Source of the DNA: Hydrogenophilus thermoluteolus
GTDB taxonomy: Bacteria; Pseudomonadota; Gammaproteobacteria; Burkholderiales; Rhodocyclaceae
Direction of reading: 5' to 3'
Length of the DNA stretch: 64,000 nucleotides
NCBI RefSeq assembly: GCF_003574215.1
Contig: NZ_AP018558.1
Location: 151,001 to 215,000, forward strand
Shown piece after piece: positions 40,182 to 47,952 of the stretch. The notes under the pieces were generated by a model that saw only the letters and a list, made by a program, of their open reading frames with translations, searched no databases and had not been told where the DNA came from. The translations under genes and the position numbers were made by a program. Positions within the stretch are counted from its first letter, which is position 1. The number at the start of each line of letters is the position of its first letter.

Positions 40182-41378
40182 TTACATTCGAATCTTGGTG
40201 ATGGTGTCATAGACGGGGCCAAGGACCGCAAACATGATCCAGCCCAGAATCAACCCCAGAACGACCGTCAGGATCGGTTCGATCAAGGTTTGCAAGCGGG
40301 CGACCGATTCGTTGACGTCACGCGCATAATAGTAACTGACATTGGCGAGCGCGTCGTCCAGCGCACCGGTTTGTTCGCCAACGCGCAGCATCCGGATCAC
40401 GAGCGGCGGAAAGAGTCCAGAACCGGCAAACGCTTGGGAGATGGGGACGCCTTGGGTGACGAGACGACGCGCGTGTTCGATTGCGGTACGGATTTCCAGA
40501 TTTTGGGTGACCTCCTCACCCAACTGCAGCGCGTCGAGGATGGGAACGCCGGATCGGTACATCAATGCGAAGACGTCGGCAAAGCGCGCCAGGATGATCT
40601 TGTGGATGATCGCTCCGACGAGCGGGATTTGGAGCACTTGGCGGTGGAGCCACTGACGAAACCGCACATTGTGTTTGGCTACGAAAGCGACGAGGAGTGT
40701 GGCTCCTGTGGGAACGATCAAGAGGAGGTACCACGATTCGGTGATGAAACGGGAGACGGCGATCAGCGCGCGGGTGGCAAACGGCAACGTTTGCCCCATG
40801 TTTTCCAGGAAGGTGATCAGTTGGGGAACGAGGTAGGTCATCAGAAAGATCACGACTGCGGTGATCACGACGAAGACGAATGCGGGATAGGTGAGTGCTT
40901 TCTTGGTCTGTGCTTTGAGCTCGTCACGCCATTTGAGGCTCGCGACGATTTGCGCAAGCACATCAGGAAGCTGCCCGGTGGCTTCGGCCGTCTTGATGAG
41001 GCTGCAAATCATCGGTTCTGCCACTTTGGGGTGTGCGGCGAGCGCCTCGGAGAGCGACGCGCCCGCTTCGATGCGGCGATGTAGGTCTTCGGCCAAGTTC
41101 TGAATGGCTGGCGAGGCCGAGGTATCACGAAGATCGGCCAGAAAATCGAGCAGCGGGACACCGGCGCGAAGCATCGATTCCATTTGAAAGTAAAAATCGA
41201 TGATGTCACGCGGTTGCAACGGCGCACGGGCTCGACGCCGCGAGCGGATTGCACGCGCTTCAAGGAGCGTCAACCGGTTCGCGGCCAGTTCGCGCTCCAG
41301 TTCACTTTCGTTTTCCGCTTCGATTTGACCGCGAACGGTTCGACCATCTTCGGTGAGCGCGCGATAGGCAAATCTCAT
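40182..41378 (-). CDS. mshG: Type II secretion/type IV pilus inner membrane platform protein (MshG/PilC)
   Basis: The 398-aa polytopic protein starts at ATG 41378 inside the ATPase stop (ATGA). It has two GspF domains: residues about 70-190 (YFQMESMLRAGVPLLDFLAD, ending in the first membrane segments) and about 270-390 (FADVFALMYRSGVPILDALQ, ending LEPILTVVLGLILGWIMFAV). Three or four transmembrane helices are visible. The protein anchors the ATPase and guides pilin extraction. A GTG 15 bp upstream is a possible but less likely start. Confidence 0.93.
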   Translation of the reverse strand: MRFAYRALTEDGRTVRGQIEAENESELERELAANRLTLLEARAIRSRRRARAPLQPRDIIDFYFQMESMLRAGVPLLDFLADLRDTSASPAIQNLAEDLHRRIEAGASLSEALAAHPKVAEPMICSLIKTAEATGQLPDVLAQIVASLKWRDELKAQTKKALTYPAFVFVVITAVVIFLMTYLVPQLITFLENMGQTLPFATRALIAVSRFITESWYLLLIVPTGATLLVAFVAKHNVRFRQWLHRQVLQIPLVGAIIHKIILARFADVFALMYRSGVPILDALQLGEEVTQNLEIRTAIEHARRLVTQGVPISQAFAGSGLFPPLVIRMLRVGEQTGALDDALANVSYYYARDVNESVARLQTLIEPILTVVLGLILGWIMFAVLGPVYDTITKIRM

Positions 41379-43084
41379 GCTGCCGCAAACCACCCGGTGA
41401 TATCGACGACGCGCGCCACCTCTTCCAGAGTCGTGACCCCTTCGCGGATCCGACGAAGCCCGTCTTGTGCGAGTGTGATAAAGCCGTGCGCGGCGGTGTA
41501 TTCGGTGAGTTCACGCAGGGTGGCGCGACGTGCGATCAGTTCGTCGAGTCCCACGTCGAATGCCAAAATCTCCATGAGTGCCAACCGCCCTTTGTAGCCG
41601 CGCATGCCGCATTCGGCGCAGCCGACCGCTCGGTAGACCACCTCATGCGCTTCCAGGCGCAGCGCCTCCCACAGCCGTTGCCCGTTGGGGTCGGGTTCTT
41701 TGCAGTGGGGGCAGAGTTTGCGCACCAACCGCTGGGCGATGATGCCGATGACGTTCCCGGCCATGATTTCCGGCGAGATCCCCAAATCGAGGAGGCGCGG
41801 AATCGAGCGCAGTGCGGAGTTGGTGTGCAAGGTCGAGAAGACTTGGTGCCCGGTCATCGCGGCGCGAAACGCCATGATCGCAGTGTCGTGGTCGCGGATC
41901 TCGCCGACGAGGATGATGTCCGGGTCTTGACGCAGCAGGGAACGGATGCCTTCGGCAAAGTCGATGCGACTGGTTTCGCCGATCGATGTCTGGCGAACCA
42001 GCGGCAGAACGTATTCCACTGGATCTTCCAGGGTCATGATGTTGACCCGCTCGGAATTCAAATGGTTGAGGATGGAGTAGAGCGTGGTGGTTTTTCCGCT
42101 CCCCGTCGGACCGGTGACCAGCAAAATCCCTTCTGGGCGGGCCAGCAGGCGTTTGAGGAGCGCTAGTTGTGTGTTGTGTAGCCCCAACGCATCCAGTGGC
42201 ACGACGCTGCGCTTGGAGTCGAGGATGCGCAAGACGAAATTTTCGCCTGCCAGGGTGGGTTGCGAAGAGGCCCGAAAGTCGATTTCACGGCCAGCCAGCG
42301 TGAGCTGGATGCGGCCGTCTTGTGGCGCGCGGTTTTCCGCGATGTTCATTCCGGCCAGGATCTTCAAACGCACCAGAATCGCGTTCCAATAGCGGCGGTG
42401 CAATGCGCGACGTTGCTGTAAGACGCCGTCGATTCGGTAGCGGATGCGCACGAAAGCGGGTTCGGGTTCGAAATGGATGTCCGAAGCGCCTTGGAGCACC
42501 GCGTCGGTGAGCAGGGCATCGACGAGTCGGACGATCGGGTGGGCAAACGACTGCGCGTCCTCCTGAGTGAACTGCGAGAGGTCGCTCTCCCCGGCCAGTT
42601 CGCGCAGAATGCCGTCGAGCGAGAGTTCCCGTCCGTAGAATTGGTCGATCGCTTGCTCGATCGCGGCGCGGGGTGCGAAACGCCACACCGGCGTGGCTTT
42701 GCTGCCCAATTGGGTGCGGATGCGGTCGGTTGCGATGATGTCGTTTGGGTCGGCGATCGCTACGATGAGCTGCTTCGTGGTGGTGTCGAAACTCACTGGA
42801 AACGCGGCGTAGCGGCGGGCGGTCTCTTTGGGGATCAGACTGAGTGCTTGTGGGTCCGGGACGATCTTTTCGAGGTCGATCGCCTCTTGCCCCAAGTTTT
42901 CCGAAAGGGCTTCACTCAGGAGGTCTTCGGTGACGAAGCCGAGGGCAAGTAGCGTTTCGCCGATGGGTTTTCCGAGTCGTTGCTGCTCGAAGAGCGCGAT
43001 TTGAAGCTGATCCGGTGTCAAGACACCGCGTTCGATCAGAATTTCGCCAAGTCGTTTGCGCGGCGCGACGGTAGGCTCAGTCAT
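41375..43084 (-). CDS. mshE: Pilus extension ATPase, MshE/PilB family with c-di-GMP-binding MshEN domain
   Basis: The 569-aa hexameric ATPase drives pilus extension. Its N-terminus has two 24-residue MshEN motifs: RLGEILIERG...ALFEQ (11-34) and PIGETLLALG...ALSEN (40-63), separated by exactly five residues, as in the c-di-GMP-binding motif pair of V. cholerae MshE. The motor has Walker A GPTGSGKT (325-332), Asp box VNIMTLEDPVEY, Walker B LLRQDPDIILVGEIRD and His box TGHQVFSTLHTN. A tetra-cysteine zinc site follows (CPHC and CAEC). Start and stop overlap both neighbours by 4 bp. Confidence 0.95.
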   Translation of the reverse strand: MTEPTVAPRKRLGEILIERGVLTPDQLQIALFEQQRLGKPIGETLLALGFVTEDLLSEALSENLGQEAIDLEKIVPDPQALSLIPKETARRYAAFPVSFDTTTKQLIVAIADPNDIIATDRIRTQLGSKATPVWRFAPRAAIEQAIDQFYGRELSLDGILRELAGESDLSQFTQEDAQSFAHPIVRLVDALLTDAVLQGASDIHFEPEPAFVRIRYRIDGVLQQRRALHRRYWNAILVRLKILAGMNIAENRAPQDGRIQLTLAGREIDFRASSQPTLAGENFVLRILDSKRSVVPLDALGLHNTQLALLKRLLARPEGILLVTGPTGSGKTTTLYSILNHLNSERVNIMTLEDPVEYVLPLVRQTSIGETSRIDFAEGIRSLLRQDPDIILVGEIRDHDTAIMAFRAAMTGHQVFSTLHTNSALRSIPRLLDLGISPEIMAGNVIGIIAQRLVRKLCPHCKEPDPNGQRLWEALRLEAHEVVYRAVGCAECGMRGYKGRLALMEILAFDVGLDELIARRATLRELTEYTAAHGFITLAQDGLRRIREGVTTLEEVARVVDITGWFAAA

Positions 43085-44421
43085 TGGGATTCCACCAGAT
43101 TGAGACGCAGTGCCTGAATGCGGCGGGAGAGAGCCGCACGGTCGATCGGTAGCATACTGCTGGAATGGCTTGCCAGCGCCTGTTCGTAATATTGGAGCGC
43201 GGTCTTCCGTTCACCGAGTTGGTCGAGGCTCACGGCAAGGTTGTAGAGCGTGACGGAATCATCGGGCGCCAGGCGGTACGCTTCGAAAAATTGGACTTGG
43301 GCTTCCGCCCAGCGCTGTTGTTGGGCTAGGATCAACCCGAGCGCGCGGTGGAGCGCGGCGTCGTCGGGATGGTTGGCCAACGCCGTGCGGAGTCGGCTCT
43401 CCAGGCCAAGCAGGTTGCTCGCCGGTTCGAGTTCGACAAGGGCGGCCAGTGCAGCCGGGTGATCGGGCTGGATGCGCAACAGCGCGTGGTACCATGCGCG
43501 CGCTTCGTCCAGGCGGTTTTGTCCGGCTGCTGCAACAGCCAAACCCAACAGGATTGCCGGGTTGTCGGGATCGGTTCGGGAGAGTTCGCGCAACGTGCGT
43601 TCGGCATCTGCCCAGCGGTGTGCGTCGAGCGCAGCATAAGCTGCGGTCAGACGGCTTTCTCCGGCAGTGGGTCGAGACCGGACGATTTCGATCCGTGCGT
43701 CAGCGGGCAAAAGCGGCGTGGCGGTCGTTTCGTCCGGGTTCGGCGCAGTGGGATGCGGCGATTGCACGCGCCTCAGTGCGGTTTCTGGATGCGATGCTGC
43801 CGTTGGGGTTGAGGCGCTGGGAAGGGGACGTTTCGGTTGCCCAGATGCCGGTTGTTCCGATAAAGGTGGCAGGGCTTGCGTCTGGACGACCGGGTCCGTT
43901 TGAGCATTCGTCGGTGTCGTAGGAGCCACCCCGGGGGGGACGACGTCGCCGCGGGGCGGCAAGGTCGGTGCCGCAGCAACGACAGAGGGCGATCCCGCAT
44001 CGGTCGCAGCCTCAGTGTTACGTGCGATTCCAGCTGCCGCTTCGGTGGTTTCGGTGCTCAGGGTTTGCTGCGCTGGAACGTTGGTTGAAGGTGGGGCGAG
44101 GGGTGTCGGCTGGCCGAGTGTGAGCAACGGCAGCAGTTCGAGCGCAAAATAGCCGCCGATTCCGATGGATACCGCCAGGCTCGATACAACGAACGCACCC
44201 AAACCGATCCGGCGTTTTTGAGTGGGTGGGTTTGTGTCATGAACGGCATGCAGTGTTTCCGCTGCCGCGCGGTCATGCAGCGCCGTAGCGGTTTGCCCGT
44301 GTGCCGTCGTATGAGAGAAATCGCCTGTGGGTGCAACCGTTTCTGGTGGGAGCGCACCGTCGTTCGGCTGCGCACGCGGGGGGGTGGGGTCGCGTTCCAA
44401 CGCTTCGAGCAGCAGACTCAT
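43081..44421 (-). CDS. Membrane-anchored TPR protein (MshN-like)
   Basis: This 446-aa protein has a cytoplasmic N-terminus, one transmembrane helix (LGAFVVSSLAVSIGIGGYFA, about 76-95) and a long Pro/Ala/Thr-rich spacer (about 100-230). A C-terminal array of tetratricopeptide repeats follows from about 260 (AYAALDAHRWADAERTLREL, LGLAVAAAGQNRLDEARAWY, LGLILAQQQRWAEAQVQFFE, LAVSLDQLGERKTALQYYEQ). This is the layout of MshN of MSHA systems. The repeats probably bind other assembly proteins in the periplasm. It lies between the secretin and the ATPase genes, overlapping both by 4 bp. Confidence 0.82.
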   Translation of the reverse strand: MSLLLEALERDPTPPRAQPNDGALPPETVAPTGDFSHTTAHGQTATALHDRAAAETLHAVHDTNPPTQKRRIGLGAFVVSSLAVSIGIGGYFALELLPLLTLGQPTPLAPPSTNVPAQQTLSTETTEAAAGIARNTEAATDAGSPSVVAAAPTLPPRGDVVPPGVAPTTPTNAQTDPVVQTQALPPLSEQPASGQPKRPLPSASTPTAASHPETALRRVQSPHPTAPNPDETTATPLLPADARIEIVRSRPTAGESRLTAAYAALDAHRWADAERTLRELSRTDPDNPAILLGLAVAAAGQNRLDEARAWYHALLRIQPDHPAALAALVELEPASNLLGLESRLRTALANHPDDAALHRALGLILAQQQRWAEAQVQFFEAYRLAPDDSVTLYNLAVSLDQLGERKTALQYYEQALASHSSSMLPIDRAALSRRIQALRLNLVESQ

Positions 44422-46250
44422 CGCTCAGGCACCGAGGGAATCAGCGGACGTTGAGGCAGGTCGCTGGCAAAGAAGTCACTGCCTGGCAGATGCCGAGCCA
44501 GGTCGCGATAGTCGGTGTCGATACTCGGGTCGGTGACGATGCGCGGGCGAAGGAAGATCACGAGTTCACTCTTGCGCGATTGGTTGTTGCGGTATCGGAA
44601 CAGTTCGCCAACGAGCGGTAGCCGCGAAGCGCCAGGGACTTCATCGGTGCCATCCGCGATTTCGTCACGCATCAAACCGCCCAAGACTGCGACTTCACCA
44701 TCCCGGACGCGAATCACCGATTCGATCTCCCGCGTCTGAATTTCGGGAACGAGGCTGCGCACTTCGGGCAGCGAGCTGAATTCGCCGCGAGCGATCGCAA
44801 GGTTGACCGCGACGGCCGGGTCTTCGACGTACCCGATCAGGCGTGAAACGGTGGGGCGGAGGTTGAGGATGATCTCGCCGCTGTCACTGATCTGGGGGGT
44901 GATCGCCATCAGAAACCCGATCGGCACCGTATTGGGCTCCGACGTGATCGTCCAGGTTCCCGGGGACCCCGAACTGCCCGGTTGGTACTGCGCCGTCAGC
45001 GTGAAATAGACGCGGCTCTCGACCACTTTGAGCACGGCGGTCTGGTTGTTGAGCACACTCAGTTTCGGGCTCGAGAGCACTTTGGTCTTGCCAAAGGACT
45101 GCAACAGTTGCACCGAAAAATCGAGCAAATTGGAGCCAAACGGCCGGAGAAACTCGATCGTTCCCATACTGGGGACGATGCCCGACGCGGGGGCACCACC
45201 TGGAAGCGATTGGCTCGTGCCATTGGGGATCGTGCGAAAGCGGAACGTGCTGTTTTTCTGGTGCAAAAGGTCCCAGGTGACGCCCTGTTGGTAATCGTCG
45301 GAGAGTTCGACTTCGACGACGCTCGCTTCGATCAGCACTTGACGCCGCGCCGAGACAAGGATACGGTCGAGGTACGCTTGCACCTGTTTGTGCTGTTTCG
45401 CGGTGGCCAACACGAGCAGCGTACCGGTCTCCGGGTTGGCGACCACCGGGTTGGTTGGTGCGGGCGATCCGGTAGCGGCTGTGGTAGGCGCTGCACCCGC
45501 GGAGGATTCTGATGGCGGCGTTGCCGCGTCGGCAGAGGGGGATGTTTGGCCACTTTGACCGGTTGGTGAGGCAGCGGGCGCAGCGTTCGGTGCTGTAGCC
45601 GTGGTCGTTGCCCCACCGTTTGGCTGTTGCGCCCCTACGATCGCCGAAACGCCCCGGAGCAATGCTTGCCAGAACTGGTTGTTCGCCGCGGTGGTGATTT
45701 GGGTCTGGGAGTTGTTCCCGGTACCGGTGTCGCCCCCCCTTCCGGTACTGGCGATTTGGGTCGCGATCGCGACCGAACTGCTCACGGTGCGCGCCAGGTT
45801 GGGATAGTCGATGGTGTAGGTGCGCACGAAAGGGGTATCCGGTTCGACTTTGAGGACGCCATTTTCGAGCCGCCAGCGAACATTGGCTTGCTCCGTGATG
45901 CGGTCGAGAATGGCTGGCAGGGGTTGCGCGATCGCGTTCAGCGTGACGGCACCAGACAAGTCGGGATGAAGGTCGACATCGATCTTGGCGTCTCGCGCCA
46001 GGGCAAAGAGCAGCGCTTTTACGGGTACGTCGCGCACTACCAGCGTGTAGCGCTCTTGTGGTTGCGGCGAAGGGGGGGGGGTAAGACGCGGCGGGATACC
46101 GGGGCGTGCCAATGGCGGGATCGCGGCGTCATCTATCGCCGGGCGACGTACGCTTTGTTGCAGATGGGTGTCCTCGACCCGCGGTGCGGGGGCCGCGCAA
46201 CCCGCAAGGAGCGCGACCGAACAGAGCACGTGTAGTAAGGCACGGCGCAC
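44418..46250 (-). CDS. mshL: Pilus secretin, MSHA type (lipoprotein)
   Basis: The 610-aa outer membrane secretin has a lipoprotein signal with lipobox LLAGC at about residue 18. An STN/secretin N-domain follows (YTLVVRDVPVKALLFALARD, then LPAILDRITEQANVRWRLEN). A Gly/Thr/Ala-rich linker (about 195-270) precedes the second N-domain (LVLATAKQHKQVQAYLDRIL). The C-terminal secretin barrel holds VLSSPKLSVLNNQTAVLKV and VRDGEVAVLGGLMRDE. The overall plan matches MshL. Multimers form the channel through which the pilus leaves the cell. It starts 3 bp after the MshM-like gene. Confidence 0.93.
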   Translation of the reverse strand: MRRALLHVLCSVALLAGCAAPAPRVEDTHLQQSVRRPAIDDAAIPPLARPGIPPRLTPPPSPQPQERYTLVVRDVPVKALLFALARDAKIDVDLHPDLSGAVTLNAIAQPLPAILDRITEQANVRWRLENGVLKVEPDTPFVRTYTIDYPNLARTVSSSVAIATQIASTGRGGDTGTGNNSQTQITTAANNQFWQALLRGVSAIVGAQQPNGGATTTATAPNAAPAASPTGQSGQTSPSADAATPPSESSAGAAPTTAATGSPAPTNPVVANPETGTLLVLATAKQHKQVQAYLDRILVSARRQVLIEASVVEVELSDDYQQGVTWDLLHQKNSTFRFRTIPNGTSQSLPGGAPASGIVPSMGTIEFLRPFGSNLLDFSVQLLQSFGKTKVLSSPKLSVLNNQTAVLKVVESRVYFTLTAQYQPGSSGSPGTWTITSEPNTVPIGFLMAITPQISDSGEIILNLRPTVSRLIGYVEDPAVAVNLAIARGEFSSLPEVRSLVPEIQTREIESVIRVRDGEVAVLGGLMRDEIADGTDEVPGASRLPLVGELFRYRNNQSRKSELVIFLRPRIVTDPSIDTDYRDLARHLPGSDFFASDLPQRPLIPSVPER

Positions 46251-46253
46251 AGG

Positions 46254-47897
46254 TTATTCCTTCAAGGTGGTCAGCGCCACGACGCGCGGTTCTTTCAACA
46301 GGAGCGCGGAAGGCAACTCGAGCAACATCATACCCGCCTCCTCGGCACGGCGAAATGGCCCTAATAATATCAAAATCTCATTTTGGTTTTGGGGTTGATG
46401 GGCGACGAGCGAATAGCCTGCGAACGAACGGGGTAACTGTTTGCGCAGTTCGTCGATACGGCGCTCACGTGCCCGATTGGCAAGCGTGGGCCAATGGTCC
46501 AGCACGATCGCGTAGGTGTAGCCGTGCCTTTGCCATTGGGTAATCGTGGCTTGCTGCGGCGCTGGTTTTGGTGTGCGTGCGGTGCTGAGGTTTGACGTGG
46601 TGCTGAGTTCGCGGTTTTTCTCCTTAGCAGCTGGGGTTTGGCCGGTTCGCTGTGGTTTTTGCTGCAGGTTTGCCGCCATCTGAGAAGGTTTCAGGATTTC
46701 GGGTTTCTTGGGTGGGGTCACGGGTACGGGTGGCGTTTCGGTTGGCGGCGCGGCGTGTTCACGCGCTGCCGTTGGTTTCGGCGGTGTCGATTGTGGCGAC
46801 GGTGCAACAGGCGTTTGGAGGGTCAGCTGCGGAACGGGGCTCGGTTCCGATTCGTGTTCGGAAGGAGGCGGCGTCTTTGGCAAGGGCATCGAAGCGGGGG
46901 AAGCAGCTCCGTCAGCGAAGTGTGTCCAGGTAGGATCGCGATGCGCGATGGCGACGATGGCCACCGCGAGCACCGCTACCACGGCCAGGACCAATGCGAT
47001 ACGCCAGAAGCGGGGAGGCACGAAACGGCCTTTGGGGAGTTCCCACGCCAACTCCCGCTCCGCACGTCGCACATCCGCCGGGGTCACGCGCTTTGCGCCG
47101 CGCGCAAACGCAGACAACATCGCTTTGTCGGCCAGCAAATTGATGCGCCGCGCAATCCCCCCGCTGGCGCGCGCGATCCGGTTGAGCGCCGCTTGGGTGA
47201 AGGGGTTTTCGCCGGCGAGCCCTGCGGTGCGCAGCCGAAACGCGATGTATTCGGCAACGGTCATTTTGGGAAGCGGAGAGAGGGTGAAGCGGTGCACGAT
47301 CCGTTCCCGCAGCGGCAGGAGCAGCGGATCGGCAAGGAGCGTGGTGAGTTCGGGTTGCGCAAAGAGCACGATCTGCAGCAGTTTATGCTGCGCGGTCTCC
47401 AGGTTGGCGAGCCGCCGTACTTCGTCGAGCGCCGCAGGCGTCATCGCGTGCGCTTCGTCGATCACGACCGCGGTGCGTTGCCCTGCTTGGTAGCGGGCAA
47501 TGAGCGCCGCGTTGAGGCGGTCAAGGAGCGTTGCGCCCGGTAGCGGATCCGCAGCGACCGAGGTAGCGCCGTTTGCGTCTGGGTTTGCCAAGACGCCCAG
47601 GTCGTGCGCAATCGCGGCGACAATTTCGTTGGGCGCAAAAGCGGGGTTGGCCAAATAGGCAACGTGCCAACCCATTTCGCTCAAGCGCGCAACTAGAAGG
47701 CGCGCAAGGAGCGTCTTGCCGCTGCCCACCGCACCGGTGACCGCGGTGATCCCTTCGTCGGTGGTGACCGCAATAGTGAGCGCTTCGAGGAGCCGCCCCC
47801 GTTCCCCGCCCGCGAAGAAATAGCGCGGGTTCGGTGTGATCGAAAAGGGCGGCTCGTGTAAGCCGAAGTGCGCAAGGTAGAGGGTCGACACCGGCAC
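46254..47897 (-). CDS. mshM: AAA ATPase MshM/ExeA-like with C-terminal SPOR-like domain
   Basis: The first 270 residues are an ExeA/MshM-type AAA ATPase: HFGLHEPPFSITPNPRYFF, Walker A GAVGSGKT, Walker B TAVVIDEAHAMT and LRERIVHRFTLSPL. A transmembrane helix follows (RIALVLAVVAVLAVAIVAIA), then a Pro-rich segment of about 130 residues and a C-terminal SPOR-like domain (YTYAIVLDHWPTLANRARER; EILILLGPF). Usual MshM is about half this length, so the C-terminal extension (547 aa in total) is an addition reminiscent of DamX and ExeA peptidoglycan binding. The start is GTG 47897, close to GGAG; GTG 47891 is an alternative. It is the first gene of the leftward pilus operon. Confidence 0.88.
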   Translation of the reverse strand: MPVSTLYLAHFGLHEPPFSITPNPRYFFAGGERGRLLEALTIAVTTDEGITAVTGAVGSGKTLLARLLVARLSEMGWHVAYLANPAFAPNEIVAAIAHDLGVLANPDANGATSVAADPLPGATLLDRLNAALIARYQAGQRTAVVIDEAHAMTPAALDEVRRLANLETAQHKLLQIVLFAQPELTTLLADPLLLPLRERIVHRFTLSPLPKMTVAEYIAFRLRTAGLAGENPFTQAALNRIARASGGIARRINLLADKAMLSAFARGAKRVTPADVRRAERELAWELPKGRFVPPRFWRIALVLAVVAVLAVAIVAIAHRDPTWTHFADGAASPASMPLPKTPPPSEHESEPSPVPQLTLQTPVAPSPQSTPPKPTAAREHAAPPTETPPVPVTPPKKPEILKPSQMAANLQQKPQRTGQTPAAKEKNRELSTTSNLSTARTPKPAPQQATITQWQRHGYTYAIVLDHWPTLANRARERRIDELRKQLPRSFAGYSLVAHQPQNQNEILILLGPFRRAEEAGMMLLELPSALLLKEPRVVALTTLKE

Positions 47898-47952
47898 GTT
47901 CTCCAGGAGGAGCGACCGCCCAGTTTACCGCAACATGCGCGCAACGTTCCCC

